Of a DNA stretch of 64,000 nucleotides, positions 11,220-24,099 are shown in pieces. Below the pieces are notes generated by a model. That model saw only the letters and a program-made list of their open reading frames with translations. It had not been told where the DNA came from and ran no database searches. The number at the start of each line of letters is the position of its first letter. Position 1 is the first letter of the stretch. The DNA lies in NCBI GenBank assembly GCA_021521415.1, contig JAIQDT010000841.1, forward strand, positions 62,001 to 126,000, read 5' to 3'. Source of the stretch: Bidens hawaiensis. Its lineage: Eukaryota > Streptophyta > Magnoliopsida > Asterales > Asteraceae. Both the position numbers and the translations under genes were made by a program.

Positions 11220-11960
11220 AATAACACATGATAAACATTTTATATATTATGTGCATCAGTCCATATATATATAAATGTACAAGTATTTCCATACGATCGG
11301 TATGTACTTAAATACTTTAAATAAGACATGTTTTCCGCCCCGGGAAAATATAATTAAAACAATTCATTAAAAGGGGCTCGTGAAAACTCACCTTTTTGTG
11401 AGTCGGTGAGTAATATAAGGAACAGCTACGTGCCTGGATCTGTAATATAATATCTAGTCGTTACTATATAATTCCCATAACTTAAATACGTATCAATCGG
11501 TACATCTGAGAACATTGTTAACCCAGTACTGTACTCGATTCGGGGACAATGTTAACCCCGTGACACTTCTAAGGACTCAGATTGTGACATTGCTTAGAGT
11601 TTGACAGTCAATTTAGTTAAGGTGATGAAATTATAGCTCGGTTTGACACCCCGTTTGGCCGTGGGGCCCGTTTCCGTCATTTCGGTGCCGGAAACGGTAA
11701 AATCGGGTAAAATTACCCAAATCATCCGAATTATTTTCGGATGATTTATTTTTACTTAATTTACTTAGATTTATGAAATAGTCTATTTTTAGAGTTTTCA
11801 TGTACCAGTCAGCTCGCTTATGCGAACTTTGCCGGTTTACACGTTTTAAGCTTTAAAAACTTGTTTTTATGTTCTTTTTAGCACAAATAATTTCCCGTTT
11901 AGTCTCGGGTCTTGAAATTTTGCACAAAACTTAATTTGACAGTAAGGAATTTTGTAAAAA

Positions 11961-12406
11961 TTTTCCAGATTTATTTTCTTATATTTACATTTATTTATCT
12001 ATTTTTAAATCTTATTAAAACACTAAATATATCAAAAATACCAAAACACTTTAGAAAAATCCCAAATTTTTCTGGGATGATCCTTGTCATCCTCATAACT
12101 TTCTGGAATTTTTCCAGATTTATTTTCCTATATTTCCATTTATTTATCTATTTTTAAATCTTATTAAAACACTAAATATATCAAAAATACCAAAACACTT
12201 TAGAAAAATCCCAAATTTTCCTGGGATGATCCTTGTCATCCTCATAACTTTCTGGAATTTTTCCAGATTTATTTTCCTATATTTGCATTTATTTATCTAT
12301 TTTTAAATCTTATTAAAACACTAAATATATCAAAAATACCAAAACACTTTAGAAAAATCCCAAATTTTTCTGGGATGATCTCTATCATCCTCATAACTTC
12401 CTGCAA
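11961..12406. repeat. 149-bp tandem repeat, three copies, in the 3' LTR
   Basis: Copies start at about 11961, 12110 and 12259, each opening with TTTTCCAGAT; a partial fourth begins near 12407. The unit is A+T-rich and carries the palindrome GGGATGATCC...ATCC. Confidence 0.9.
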
Positions 12407-14058
12407 TTTTTCCAGAATTTAAAACTTATTTTTCAAGCCATTTTCACCCAAAACCGAGCTAGAAAGCCCTAGAACTCGTTTCACCGAAAAGCCTACTTAG
12501 ACTTTTCCAACTGAGCTCAAATTTTGTGGGTGACTTTTATATGTTATAAAAAGCTTATCTTAAATTTTCCGGAATTTTTCATCATGTTTTGCTATTTTTC
12601 ACTATTTTTGGCCAAAACCGAGCATTAAATTCACCAAATATTCATCTTTTACCCAAAAATTACCAAAAATTCACAGATCTCATATTTTCATGTGTAGATC
12701 ATCTCTGTGAAATTTCGTGAGCCGACTCTAAGCACACGAAAATCTGTCCAAATTTCATAAACACACGAAAACCGAACTATTTTGTGTTTTCTAGCTTTAG
12801 ATCGCAAGGATCTCGGTTTCTAGCCTTTGCTAGCCGCTAGATACAACACTTACAAGCACATCAACACCACACCAAGCAAGTTATACCCACAATCAAGCCA
12901 TTTCTTTCCTAGTGTCGGTTAAAACATCAAAACAACGATTTTGACCGTAAAAATCCGTTCTCGACTCTTTTTACTCATTTCTTGGACCAAGATCCCTTGT
13001 ATAACTTGTATACATCTCTTGGTCATGCAAGAGTCGGTTTCATCTCGGATTTTCACCCGTTTTTCACATGGAAAATTCATTTGACAAGATTTCAACCGTA
13101 AAAATTCATTCTAAACACTTTTAACTAATTACTTGGATCAAGATCCTTTGTATAACTTGTATACATCCCTTGATCATACGAGAACCGGTTCCATCTCGGG
13201 TTTTCACCCATATTTCACTTGGAACCTTTTGTTCTTGCAAAAACAACTCAAACTAAGTAATTAACACCAAAGATTATGTATTGTAATATGCTTATACCTT
13301 CAAAATCTTGGTTAAAATGTGATGATCTTGGAAGAAAACTTGAAAGAGTTAGAGATTTGAGAGAGTTTGAGAGAGTTTTGAGAGAGTTTGTGTAGTAGAA
13401 AAAGAAAAAAAAAAAGGAATGTGTGTGTGTAATATCATGGCCGGCCAAGGGGAGGTGGGGGTGGGCCCCACAAGTTCAATATTAGCCACACATTTGGATT
13501 GTGTAATCCGGATAATGTTGTGGATAATCTGGTTCAGTTCGTTTCTCGTTTAAACTCGTAATTCGGCTTAAAACGAGCCTAAAATGGTTGTTTTTCGGGT
13601 TAACATAAAATTTATATAAAACTGATTTAAAAACTTTAAAAACTTAACCCATGACATTAAAACATCATATTATTAATAATTACGCATCTTTTTCGACTTG
13701 ATTGATCGTCTCTTGCTTGGTTTGGTGTTAAAGGTTTCGTTTAGCGTACCGACGTACCATTAAATCGAAATCCTTTTTCTGTGCTATAATTTACTTATCC
13801 CGAAGCATTAATACTTCGTAAATATCACTAAACATTATATACTTCGTCTATAATGTAATTCCCGGTTCGTTCGGGTTTCAATAATCGTTCATTGATTAAT
13901 TGTAATTCCAATACGATTCACTATATATATGAGTATGATTCATATTGTGAATCATATATACTCGTATAAACGTACTATAACTCATATAATCAGTATTAAA
14001 TAACACGTAGATAGTATATTCCGGCTAGGGTATACCTGAATTTGCCGGAATCGTTACA

Positions 14059-14068
14059 TTCTCCCCCC
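14059..14068 (-). other. Gypsy element polypurine tract
   Basis: On the minus strand this reads GGGGGGAGAA and lies directly against the 3' LTR. It would prime plus-strand DNA synthesis. Confidence 0.9.
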
Positions 14069-14094
14069 GTTATAAAAATTTCGTCCTCGAAATT

Positions 14095-17000
14095 TTATGC
14101 GTCAACTACTTCCTTTTGAGGAAATAGGTGGGGGTATTTCTTCCGAAATTCATCCTTTCGTTCCCAAGTAAATTCTGGGCCTCGTTGTGAATTCCATCTA
14201 ACCTTGACCAACGAGATCTTATTGTGTCTAAGTTGCTTGATCTTACCGTCCACTATTTCGATGGGCTCCTCTACGAAGTTGAGCCTATCACTTATTTGAA
14301 CACCCTCTAAGGGTAACACCGATGTCTCATCCGCCAGACATCTTTTCAAATTTGACACATGAAACACGTTATGAACTGCACTTAGTTCCTCAGGCAGTTC
14401 TAGTCGGTAAGCTACCGGACCGATTTTCGCAGTAATAATGAATGGTCCAATATATCTAGGGGCCAACTTCCCCGCCTTTCCAAATCTGACCACTCCTTTC
14501 CAGGGTGATACTTTCAGATATACTTTTTCACCCTTCTCAAATGACAACGGTTTTCGACGGGTATCGGCATAACTCTTCTGCCGGTCCCGCGCGGCTTTTA
14601 GGTTGTTCTTAATTTCAAGAATCTTGCTGGTCGTCTCCTGGACCAGATCCGATCTAATGACCTGCGAGTCTCCCACTTCAGACCAGCAAAGTGGTGATCG
14701 GCACTTCCGCCCATACAATGCTTCATAAGGTGCTGCCTTTATACTGCTATGGTAACTGTTATTATAGGAAAATTCAACGAGTGGGAGATGTTGATCCCAA
14801 TTTCCCTTAAAGTCCAGTACGCAGGCACGAAGCAAATCCTCCAAAGTTTGAATGGTCCTCTCAGACTGACCATCGGTCTGAGGGTGGTAAGCCGTGCTTA
14901 GGTCAATACGTGTTCCCAATGCTTCTTGAACAGCTTGCCAAAGTTTGGAGGTGAAATGGCTATCCCTATCGGAGATGATCGAGATGGGGATGCCATGACG
15001 AGACACTATTTCATTTATATAAATTTGCGCAAGTCTCTCAGTGTTATAATTGTTTCTAATCGGAATAAAATGTGCCGATTTGGTTAATCTATCCACGATT
15101 ACCCAAATTGCATCATTTCCCCGGGATGTCTTAGGGAGGTGTATCACGAAATCCATTGTGATTTGCTCCCATTTCCATTCGGGAATCTCCGGTTGTTGTA
15201 ACATTCCCGAAGGTTTCTGGTGCTCCGCCTTAACCCTCGCACACGTCGTACACTTGCCGACGTATGTGGCTATATCCTTTTTTATACCTGGCCACCAGTA
15301 AAATTCTTTCACATCCTGGTACATTTTATCCGATCCCGGATGGATGGAATATTTCGATTTATGCGCTTCGTCCATGATTAATTCACGAAGGTCATGGAGG
15401 GTCGGAATCCAAATCCGACTTTTGAAATAGAGAATTTCGTCTACACGCCGTTCGAAATTCTTCTCATTCCCGAAAAGTCCTTCTTTATCCAATTGGTCCT
15501 CTTTCAACGCCTCGCGTTGAGCGACTCGAATCAAATCCGAAAGGCTCGATTGGACTACCATTCCCAACGCTCGCACGCGTAGTGGCTTAACTCGATCTTT
15601 CCTACTCAAGGCATCGGCTACAACGTTAGCCTTGCCGGGGTGATATCGGATGTCACAGTCATAGTCACTTAGTAACTCGACCCACCTTCGTTGCCTCATA
15701 TTCAGTTCTTTCTGATCGAATATGTGCTGCAAACTTTTATGATCAGTGAAGATGGTGCACTTTGTACCGTAGAGGTAGTGTCTCCAGATTTTAAGTGCAA
15801 AGATGACTGCTCCCAGTTCCAAGTCATGAGTAGTGTAGTTTTTCTCATGAACTTTCAACTGTCGAGACGCATAGGCTATGACCTTTTTATTTTGCATCAA
15901 CACGCATCCTAACCCTTTACGGGATGCGTCACAATATACAACAAATCCATCATCTCCGTCGGGGAGACTTAAGATTGGCGCTTGGCACAATCTTTGTTTT
16001 AGCGTTTGAAACGCCGTTTCCTGCTCTTCACCCCATTCATATTTCCGATCCTTTTGAGTCAGGAGGGTTAAAGGTTGGGCGATGCTGGAAAAGTTCTCTA
16101 TAAATCGACGATAGTATCCAGCTAAGCCTAAGAATTGGCGGATTTCCTTCGGAGATTTAGGCGCTTGCCAATCCTTAATTGCTTCAACTTTACTCGGATC
16201 AACGTGTATTCCTTGGTGGTTTATAACGTGACCGAGGAATTGCACCTCTTGTAACCAGAAGCTACACTTGGAGAATTTTGCATACAACTTCTCCTGATCC
16301 AAAAGCTCCAAAACTAACCTCAAATGTCGCTCATGTTCTTCTTTACTTTTTGAATATATCAAAATATCGTCTATAAATACAATGACGAATTTGTCGAGAT
16401 AGGGTTTACAGACTCGGTTCATGAGATCCATGAACACCGCTGGCGCATTTGTTAGCCCAAAAGGCATAACTAGAAATTCGTAGTGGCCGTAGCGAGTCCG
16501 AAACGCGGTTTTTGGGATATCCTCCTCTTGAATTCTAACTTGGTGGTATCCCGATCTAAGATCAATTTTTGAGAAGTAGCTCGCACCTTGTAGTTGGTCG
16601 AACAAATCATCGATTCGGGGAAGAGGATACCTATTTTTGATGGTTAATTTGTTCAATTCCCTGTAGTCAATGCACATTCGAAGGCTTCCGTCCTTCTTTT
16701 TCACAAATAGTACAGGTGCACCCCACGGGGAATAACTGGGACGTATAAACCTCTTATCCAACAATTCCTGCAACTGGTTGGATAGCTCTTGCATCTCGGA
16801 CGGTGCAAGTCTGTAAGGGGCCTTAGCAACAGGGCCGGCTTGAGGTAATAAGTCGATTCTGAATTCGACTTGTCGGGTTGGCGGTAATCCAGGAAGTTCC
16901 TCTGGAAAAACTTGTGGAAATTCGCGTACCACGGGAATATCGTCCACCCGTTTTTCCTCAGAATCAGCGGCCGTCAGGCTCGCTAGATACGCCACACCTC

Positions 17001-18786
17001 CCTGACGTATATATTTCAACACCTTGAGGTGGGATATAAATGGTATCATGGTGCCGGATTTTTCTCCCTGCACTAATACCTCCTCGTCATCCGACACCCG
17101 GATCTTGACGGTTTTCTTTTCACAGTTTATTTCTACCCTATTACGTGCCAACCAATCCATTCCCACTATCACGTCAAAACTACCCAATTCTACCGGTAAC
17201 AAGTCAATCAGGAAGGATTGTTCGCTTAGAATAAAAGGGCAATTCCGAACAATCCGATTAACTATCATGGTTTTACCGTTAGCGACCTCTACGGTGTAAG
17301 GTTCTATGGTTTCACCAATAGGAAGGTTTGCTATCGAAAGGAATCTAACGGAGACAAAACTTCTATCGGCGCCTGTATCAAATAATACAGAAGCGTAATG
17401 ATCAGAGACGAGGAAGGTACCTGTCACTACGCTGGGGTCCTGGCGCGCCTCGTTCGCTCCCATCACAAATGCTCGGCCTCGCGCCGGATTGGACGCCGAT
17501 GGCTGACCCGCGAGTTGTCTCCCGTTTCCTCCCTGATTCAGTTTCGGGCAGTTCCTTTTGAAGTGATCCGTGCTGCCGCATTCGTAGCAAGCACGGCTAG
17601 TGGTCACCATCTGGTTTCCTTGCGGGTTCTGCTGTCGGGCTGGTTGAGTTCTAAATGGTTGCGCACGAATAGGTTGCGGTTGACGGTTCAGGTTGTTCAG
17701 ATTTGTCTTACAATTTGGTGCGTAGTGTCCAACCCTACCACACCGGTGGCACACCACCTCCTTGCACACGCCACTATGGTGGTAACCACATTTCCCACAT
17801 TTAGGAAACGTTCCCCTCTGCGGTTCATGCCTTCCGCCCGAACTAGTCATGGCGTAGTTCTGGGCAGTGGGTCTAGCACGTTTACCTTGCTGTTTCTCCC
17901 GGATCCTATTGTCATACGTACCTCGCTTTCCTCCAGCCGACTCTCCTGTCGCCTTTATCGATCCGCTCCTTAAGAAATCATACGTGACAATACCAGCCTG
18001 TGTCACTGCACCCTCATACGTCTGGTGCCCTCCCGCGTTAACTATACTCCTCACTACTGGAGTAAGTCCCCAAATATAACGTTCCACCCTCTTTGACTCT
18101 GGGGTGACCAACCACGGCACTAATCGTGACAGTTCATTAAACCGGTTGGTATATCCCAAGTGGTCCACCCCATGCATTTCCAGGTTCCACAACTCATGTT
18201 CCAGTTTCTGCAATTCATTCTTTGGGCAGAAATGTTTCAAAACAAGATCCTTAAGCTCTGTCCAGGTCATGCGGTTTGTCGCCGCCTGACCTCGAGTCTG
18301 TACTATGGTGTTCCACCATGTCAAGGCATGGTCTGTGAACGTACAGGTGGCGTACTTAACGACACAATCCTCGGGACAGTTGCTGATATTCACCACTGAC
18401 TCTATTTTCTCTAACCATTTCACTAACCCATTCGGTCCTTCCGACCCGTTAAACTCTAAAGGCTTGCATAACATAAAGTCCTTGATTGAACAACCCCTGG
18501 ATGGTCCAGTGCGGTTGGTTTCTACAGTAGGTATGGGGCCATTACTGTCGGTAGCGACCACCGTAGGCGGTGCGTCATTACTCGGAATCGTGTTATCGGT
18601 AGGTGGAGGATTAGCATTATGTTCCCCAATAATGGGCGTTTGATTGCTCGGAGGGGTTGGATTAGATGAGTTATTAATACTGGCGGCGATGCGCGATACT
18701 ATATCCGGTATCGCCGCCTCCAACTGTTGAGCAATCAAACGGCTCACATCTACTTCCGATATTTTCGTTGATCGTTTCGGTGCCAT
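14095..18786 (-). CDS. gag-pol: Gypsy gag-pol polyprotein (gag, protease, RT, RNase H, integrase, chromodomain-like tail)
   Basis: One open frame. The likely start is ATG 18786 (MAPKRSTKI); an in-frame ATG 13 codons upstream (18825) gives 1576 residues, and the numbering here uses that. Domains in order: gag core (WWNTIVQ, about 170); two CCHC knuckles ([14 protein letters not shown] and [14 protein letters not shown]); retropepsin ([12 protein letters not shown]483); RT with the catalytic FIDD at 817-820; RNase H ([18 protein letters not shown]); integrase with HHCC (CTTCARVK) and the DDE triad (first D at 1225, then SDRDSHF, then DGQSERT). The C-terminal tail ([17 protein letters not shown]) is the chromodomain-like module of Tekay-type chromoviruses. 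No stops or missing catalytic residues were seen. An AG preceded by a T/G-rich run (GTTGTGTAG) lies 1 nt before the ATG, so splicing onto gag is possible. Confidence 0.95.
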   Translation of the reverse strand: MAPKRSTKISEVDVSRLIAQQLEAAIPDIVSRIAASINNSSNPTPPSNQTPIIGEHNANPPPTDNTIPSNDAPPTVVATDSNGPIPTVETNRTGPSRGCSIKDFMLCKPLEFNGSEGPNGLVKWLEKIESVVNISNCPEDCVVKYATCTFTDHALTWWNTIVQTRGQAATNRMTWTELKDLVLKHFCPKNELQKLEHELWNLEMHGVDHLGYTNRFNELSRLVPWLVTPESKRVERYIWGLTPVVRSIVNAGGHQTYEGAVTQAGIVTYDFLRSGSIKATGESAGGKRGTYDNRIREKQQGKRARPTAQNYAMTSSGGRHEPQRGTFPKCGKCGYHHSGVCKEVVCHRCGRVGHYAPNCKTNLNNLNRQPQPIRAQPFRTQPARQQNPQGNQMVTTSRACYECGSTDHFKRNCPKLNQGGNGRQLAGQPSASNPARGRAFVMGANEARQDPSVVTGTFLVSDHYASVLFDTGADRSFVSVRFLSIANLPIGETIEPYTVEVANGKTMIVNRIVRNCPFILSEQSFLIDLLPVELGSFDVIVGMDWLARNRVEINCEKKTVKIRVSDDEEVLVQGEKSGTMIPFISHLKVLKYIRQGGVAYLASLTAADSEEKRVDDIPVVREFPQVFPEELPGLPPTRQVEFRIDLLPQAGPVAKAPYRLAPSEMQELSNQLQELLDKRFIRPSYSPWGAPVLFVKKKDGSLRMCIDYRELNKLTIKNRYPLPRIDDLFDQLQGASYFSKIDLRSGYHQVRIQEEDIPKTAFRTRYGHYEFLVMPFGLTNAPAVFMDLMNRVCKPYLDKFVIVFIDDILIYSKSKEEHERHLRLVLELLDQEKLYAKFSKCSFWLQEVQFLGHVINHQGIHVDPSKVEAIKDWQAPKSPKEIRQFLGLAGYYRRFIENFSSIAQPLTLLTQKDRKYEWGEEQETAFQTLKQRLCQAPILSLPDGDDGFVVYCDASRKGLGCVLMQNKKVIAYASRQLKVHEKNYTTHDLELGAVIFALKIWRHYLYGTKCTIFTDHKSLQHIFDQKELNMRQRRWVELLSDYDCDIRYHPGKANVVADALSRKDRVKPLRVRALGMVVQSSLSDLIRVAQREALKEDQLDKEGLFGNEKNFERRVDEILYFKSRIWIPTLHDLRELIMDEAHKSKYSIHPGSDKMYQDVKEFYWWPGIKKDIATYVGKCTTCARVKAEHQKPSGMLQQPEIPEWKWEQITMDFVIHLPKTSRGNDAIWVIVDRLTKSAHFIPIRNNYNTERLAQIYINEIVSRHGIPISIISDRDSHFTSKLWQAVQEALGTRIDLSTAYHPQTDGQSERTIQTLEDLLRACVLDFKGNWDQHLPLVEFSYNNSYHSSIKAAPYEALYGRKCRSPLCWSEVGDSQVIRSDLVQETTSKILEIKNNLKAARDRQKSYADTRRKPLSFEKGEKVYLKVSPWKGVVRFGKAGKLAPRYIGPFIITAKIGPVAYRLELPEELSAVHNVFHVSNLKRCLADETSVLPLEGVQISDRLNFVEEPIEIVDGKIKQLRHNKISLVKVRWNSQRGPEFTWERKDEFRKKYPHLFPQKEVVDA

Positions 18787-19153
18787 TCTACACAACATCA
18801 AGAAAACACATATAATTAATACCATTCCAAATTATGAAACACAAAACACATTCCATACATTAATAAACATTAGTACATATTACACAAACATCCGTTTACA
18901 TACTTCCCAGTCAACATTACATAACTAAGTTTTAATACAAAGGGCCTACGTTGGTATCATTCTCGACATAACCCGCAATGGGTCAGTGCTTGAATGATAC
19001 CCAAAAGTATCGATAATGATATGCCCTACAAGAGACCCCCTATGGGCCAGTGGTTGTATCATAACTAAACAAGATTCACTCCATGTTAGCATCACCACTA
19101 ACTGCTCACATGGAGTATCAAAAAGCGGTTCAAGATTCTACCATCTAACACAT

Positions 19154-19780
19154 CTACACATGGTGGTAAACCAACCCCACCAACACCGCCACCAGCACCA
19201 CCAACACCGCCACCATAACCCGGATTCGGGTTTCCATCTGGCCGATCAACCAGTGGGAGTATGAGCACTCCCTCTTTAACTGGTTAATAGCATACTGGTG
19301 ATCCAGTATGCTGTCCCCGAGGTACGCCCGCCTCTGTACCCCTACGACCAGGGCGGCAGAGTGCTCGTTCACCTGTTCGGTGAGAACACGTAGCCAAGCC
19401 GCCAAGTCCCGTTCCTGCCTCGGAAGACCCCACACAGGTAGGGTCGCAGGCTCGGGCTGGGGGCGGGAAGACTCGCCCCGGTGGTATGTGGATCTGGGTG
19501 GGGTAACGGTGGGCGGGACATACGGAGCACTGATCTGCGCCGTGAGGCGGGGACCGTGTCTGGGGGGAATCGGGGCGGTCTGTGGTGCGGGCGGGGTAGG
19601 AGACCTGGTAACCCTAGCAGGGGAGGGTAAACTAGCACTCCTAGCTGGGGTGGTCTGTCTAGAAGTACTATGACTAGCCTCCGAAGGCTCGGAGCTGGGT
19701 GCTACACTTGGGCTTCCAGAGGCCCTGGAACTGACCTCTTCCGGGTCCTCTTCCGTCGACACACTAGGTGTTCTTGCCAT
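19154..19780 (-). CDS. Extra ORF upstream of gag with a C-terminal membrane segment
   Basis: 208 codons from ATG 19780 (MARTPSVSTEEDPEE); an ATG 8 codons upstream is also in frame. It lies between the PBS and gag on the element's sense strand, with 367 nt to the 5' LTR and 367 nt to the gag ATG. The first 120 or so residues are rich in Pro, Ser and Thr. A more ordered part follows (PRQERDLAAWLRVLTEQVNEH). The end is a hydrophobic span (VMVAVLVVLVAVLVGLVYHHV, last 21 residues) that looks like a tail anchor. The usual Tekay layout has no gene here. I do not recognise the family. The length and intact frame in a G+C-rich stretch argue for real coding, though low complexity tempers this. Confidence 0.6.
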   Translation of the reverse strand: MARTPSVSTEEDPEEVSSRASGSPSVAPSSEPSEASHSTSRQTTPARSASLPSPARVTRSPTPPAPQTAPIPPRHGPRLTAQISAPYVPPTVTPPRSTYHRGESSRPQPEPATLPVWGLPRQERDLAAWLRVLTEQVNEHSAALVVGVQRRAYLGDSILDHQYAINQLKRECSYSHWLIGQMETRIRVMVAVLVVLVAVLVGLVYHHV

Positions 19781-20130
19781 TTTTACCTGCACACAAGTTA
19801 ACAAACATATAGTCCCTTTCCATAGTGTAATTCATAATTAAATTAATCATGCACTTACTTATACAATTTTGCCACATAGTAATATTATTATACATTTACA
19901 CATATGTTGCCAATTTTTACCTATTTAAGTCCCCCGTGACTTCCCCTGAATTCCCTCGTGCAGACAAGCCTGTTATTATGTTCCGGACCATAATAACCCA
20001 CTTGTCCATCCAAGTTCATCCCGATCTCGTCACAATATATTATTAGTTGATATTCAGATCCTATAATACTTGAGCTACTGGTTATATTTTAGGTATCTCT
20101 TTCAGACATCCTAATTCTTTATAACCAATG

Positions 20131-20142
20131 GCTCTGATACCA
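20131..20142 (-). other. Gypsy element primer binding site
   Basis: On the minus strand TGGTATCAGAGC, 5 nt inside the 5' LTR end. It matches the 3' end of initiator tRNA-Met. Confidence 0.9.
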
Positions 20143-20520
20143 AGTTCTGTAACACCCCGTAACCGCAGCGGAAACGTACACGGGATGCAACAGACACATC
20201 TGATATCAACAGCATTGCTTATAAAGAAAATACCACTACATTAATTTATAACATATTACATTGTTGCGAGTTTCATTATTGTCTAGGTGTTACACACATA
20301 TTTTACCGATAAGACATTAATAAATTCATTACAAAACATAGAGCAGCAAGCTTCCAACAGGTAGCACAGATAGTTAAGCACATATCAATCATTCCAACTC
20401 GGGCATACCTAGAAAACATGTAAAGAAAACGGGTCAACTACGAATAGTTGGTGAGTTTCACTAATTTAAATAAACACTGACAAATCATTTTAATAATCAT
20501 TTATTAACAATATAATCATG

Positions 20521-20897
20521 CTGGGAACTATGTTACCCCAGAACATTTCCATTAACTTTCTGGGAACTATGTTACCCCAGAACAATAATAACCCCTGGGA
20601 ACTATGTTACCCCAGAACAATAAATACCCCTGGGAACTATGTTACCCCAGAACAATAACAACCCCTGGGAACTATGTTACCCCAGAACAATAATAACCCC
20701 TGGGAACTATGTTACCCCAGAACAATAATAACCCCTGGGAACTATGTTACCCCAGAACAATAGTAACCCCTGGGAACTATGTTACCCCAGAACAATAATA
20801 ACCCCTGGGAACTATGTTACCCCAGAACAATAGTAACCCCTGGGAACTATGTTACCCCAGAACAATACTAACCCTGGGAACTATGTTACCCCAGAAC
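20521..20897. repeat. 11-copy hairpin tandem repeat in the 5' LTR
   Basis: Same array as at 10843-11219, with the same copy number and spacing. Confidence 0.95.
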
Positions 20898-21638
20898 AAT
20901 AACACATGATAAACATTTTATATATTATGTGCATCAGTCCATATATATATAAATGTACAAGTATTTCCATACGATCGGTATGTACTTAAATACTTTAAAT
21001 AAGACATGTTTTCCGCCCCGGGAAAATATAATTAAAACAATTCATTAAAAGGGGCTCGTGAAAACTCACCTTTTTGTGAGTCGGTGAGTAATATAAGGAA
21101 CAGCTACGTGCCTGGATCTGTAATATAATATCTAGTCGTTACTATATAATTCCCATAACTTAAATACGTATCAATCGGTACATCTGGGAACATTGTTAAC
21201 CCAGTACTGTACTCGATTCGGGGACAATGTTAACCCCGTGACACTTCTAAGGACTCAGATTGTGACATTGCTTAGAGTTTGACAGTCAATTTAGTTAAGG
21301 TGATGAAATTATAGCTCGGTTTGACACCCCGTTTGGCCGTGGGGCCCGTTTCCGTCATTTCGGTGCCGGAAACGGTAAAATCGGGTAAAATTACCCAAAT
21401 CATCCGAATTATTTTCGGATGATTTATTTTTACTTAATTTACTTAGATTTATGAAATAGTCCATTTTTAGAGTTTTCATGTACCAGTCAGCTCGCTTATG
21501 CGAACTTTGCCGGTTTACACGTTTTAAGCTTTAAAAACTTGTTTTTATGTTCTTTTTAGCACAAATAATTTCCCGTTTAGTCTCGGGTCTTGAAATTTTG
21601 CACAAAACTTAATTTGACAGTAAGGAATTTTGTAAAAA

Positions 21639-22084
21639 TTTTCCAGATTTATTTTCTTATATTTACATTTATTTATCTATTTTTAAATCTTATTAAAACA
21701 CTAAATATATCAAAAATACCAAAACACTTTAGAAAAATCCCAAATTTTTCTGGGATGATCCTTGTCATCCTCATAACTTTCTGGAATTTTTCCAGATTTA
21801 TTTTCCTATATTTCCATTTATTTATCTATTTTTAAATCTTATTAAAACACTAAATATATCAAAAATACCAAAACACTTTAGAAAAATCCCAAATTTTCCT
21901 GGGATGATCCTTGTCATCCTCATAACTTTCTGGAATTTTTCCAGATTTATTTTCCTATATTTGCATTTATTTATCTATTTTTAAATCTTATTAAAACACT
22001 AAATATATCAAAAATACCAAAACACTTTAGAAAAATCCCAAATTTTTCTGGGATGATCTCTATCATCCTCATAACTTCCTGAAA
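21639..22084. repeat. 149-bp tandem repeat in the 5' LTR
   Basis: Same three-copy array as at 11961-12406. Confidence 0.9.
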
Positions 22085-23748
22085 TTTTTCCAGAATTTAA
22101 AACTTATTTTTCAAGCCATTTTCACCCAAAACCGAGCTAGAAAGCCCTAGAACTCGTTTCACCGAAAAGCCTACTTAGACTTTTCCAACTGATCTCAAAT
22201 TTTGTGGGTGACTTTTATATGTTATAAAAAGCTTATCTTAAATTTTCCGGAATTTTTCATCATGTTTTGCTATTTTTCACTATTTTTGGCCAAAACCGAG
22301 CATTAAATTCACCAAATATTCATCTTTTACCCAAAAATTACCAAAAATTCACAGATCTCATATTTTCATGTGTAGATCATCTCTGTGAAATTTCGTGAGC
22401 CGACTCTAAGCACACGAAAATCTGTCCAAATTTCATAAACACACGAAAACCGAACTATTTTGTGTTTTCTAGCTTTAGATCGCAAGGATCTCGGTTTCTA
22501 GCCTTTGCTAGCCGCTAGATACAACACTTACAAGCACATCAACACCACACCAAGCAAGTTATACCCACAATCAAGCCATTTCTTTCCTAGTGTCGGTTAA
22601 AACATCAAAACAACGATTTTGACCGTAAAAATCCGTTCTCGACTCTTTTTACTCATTTCTTGGACCAAGATCCCTTGTATAACTTGTATACATCTCTTGG
22701 TCATGCAAGAGTCGGTTTCATCTCGGATTTTCACCCGTTTTTCACATGGAAAATTCATTTGACAAGATTTCAACCGTAAAAATTCATTCTAAACACTTTT
22801 AACTAATTACTTGGATCAAGATCCTTTGTATAACTTGTATACATCCCTTGATCATACGAGAACCGGTTCCATCTCGGGTTTTCACCCATATTTCACTTGG
22901 AACCTTTTGTTCTTGCAAAAACAACTCAAACTAAGTAATTAACACCAAAGATTATGTATTGTAATATGCTTATACCTTCAAAATCTTGGTTAAAATGTGA
23001 TGATCTTGGAAGAAAACTTGAAAGAGTTAGAGATTTGAGAGAGTTTGAGAGAGTTTTGAGAGAGTTTGTGTAGTAGAAAAAGAAAAAAAAAAAGAAATGT
23101 GTGTGTGTAATATCATGGCCGGCCAAGGGGAGGTGGGGGTGGGCCCCACAAGTTCAATATTAGCCACACATTTGGATTGTGTAATCCGGATAATGTTGTG
23201 GATAATCTGGTTCAGTTCGTTTCTCGTTTAAACTCGTAATTCGGCTTAAAACGAGCCTAAAATGGTTGTTTTTCGGGTTAACATAAAATTTATATAAAAC
23301 TGATTTAAAAACTTTAAAAACTTAACCCATGACATTAAAACATCATATTATTAATAATTACGCATCTTTTTCGGCTTGATTGATCGTCTCTTGCTTGGTT
23401 TGGTGTTAAAGGTTTCGTTTAGCGTACCGACGTACCATTAAATCGAAATCCTTTTTCTGTGCTATAATTTACTTATCCCGAAGCATTAATACTTCGTAAA
23501 TATCACTAAACATTATATACTTCGTCTATAATGTAATTCCCGGTTCGTTCGGGTTTCAATAATCGTTCATTGATTAATTGTAATTCCAATACGATTCACT
23601 ATATATATGAGTATGATTCATATTGTGAATCATATATACTCGTATAAACGTACTATAACTCATATAATCAGTATTAAATAACACGTAGATAGTATATTCC
23701 GGCTAGGGTATACCTGAATTTGCCGGAATCGTTACAGGTTTCTTGGAA

Positions 23749-24005
23749 GTTCTCGGGCAATTTACATCGTTTTCGGCCATCACTTGGTCGCACTCTGTGA
23801 ATTTTGTTAGTTCTCGGCCAAAATTTGTTAGTTCTCAGCTAAATCCAAGTTTTCTCGGTGGATTTTAACTGTTTTCGGTCCATTACGAGTGTTCTTTGTT
23901 GACTTTTGGGAGTTCTCGGTCAACTAAGAGTGTTCTCTTTTGACTTTCCAAGTTTTCGGCTTGACTTCTGGGTTCTCAGTCAAAGTTGTTTGTTCTCGAC
24001 TATGA
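23749..24005 (+). repeat. GTTCTCGGTC motif array in the Copia A leader
   Basis: About 12 direct, degenerate copies of G(T)TTCTCGGYC lie in about 260 nt between the PBS and gag of Copia A. Examples are agttctcggg (near 23748), gttttcggcc (near 23769) and agttctcggtcaac. The stretch has no open frame linked to gag. The same motif returns in both orientations upstream of ORF3 (49653-50330). Confidence 0.75.
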
Positions 24006-24099
24006 CTGTACATCTGGGCCTATTCTTATTGGGTCTCAGGAAAACTGAAATATTATTTGGACTTCTATATTGGACTAGATCATTAATTGTTTATCCAAG

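Larger units (their letters stand above)
10470..14058 (-). repeat. Gypsy element 3' LTR
   Basis: 3589 bp, equal in length to the partner LTR at 20148-23736. It contains an 11-copy hairpin repeat, a 149-bp tandem repeat and a CT/GA-rich tract (about 13340-13400). Confidence 0.95.
10470..23736 (-). mobile_element. Complete chromovirus-type Gypsy element (Tekay/Del-like), young
   Basis: 13,267 bp with 3589-bp LTRs at both ends, TG...CA termini and a perfect 5-bp TSD GGTTT (10465-10469 and 23737-23741). It sits in the leader of Copia A. In its own orientation: 5' LTR 23736-20148, tRNA-Met PBS, an extra ORF, uninterrupted gag-pol, PPT, 3' LTR 14058-10470. The LTRs have equal length and about 8 substitutions by eye (about 0.2%). 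At an assumed 1.3e-8 substitutions per site per year that is roughly 0.1 million years. All parts needed for autonomy appear intact. The Tekay call rests on the long LTRs, the single gag-pol frame and the C-terminal chromodomain-like tail. Confidence 0.93.
20148..23736 (-). repeat. Gypsy element 5' LTR
   Basis: 3589 bp, the promoter-bearing LTR in the element's orientation. It carries the same repeat arrays at 20521-20897 (11 copies) and 21639-22084 (three copies of 149 bp). Differences from the partner include an A/G in the phrase catctg(a/g)gaac and a G/T in ctga(g/t)ctc. Confidence 0.95.

Noticed and set aside
17398..17973. 191-codon plus-strand ORF and other plus-strand ORFs at 14.1-18.8 kb
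   Set aside because: They are antisense to the gag-pol frame and follow its codon structure; no family is recognisable.
10470..23736. The two near-identical 3.6-kb blocks as an assembly duplication
   Set aside because: TG...CA ends, PBS, PPT and a perfect 5-bp TSD explain them as LTRs, and the scattered substitutions show they are separate copies.
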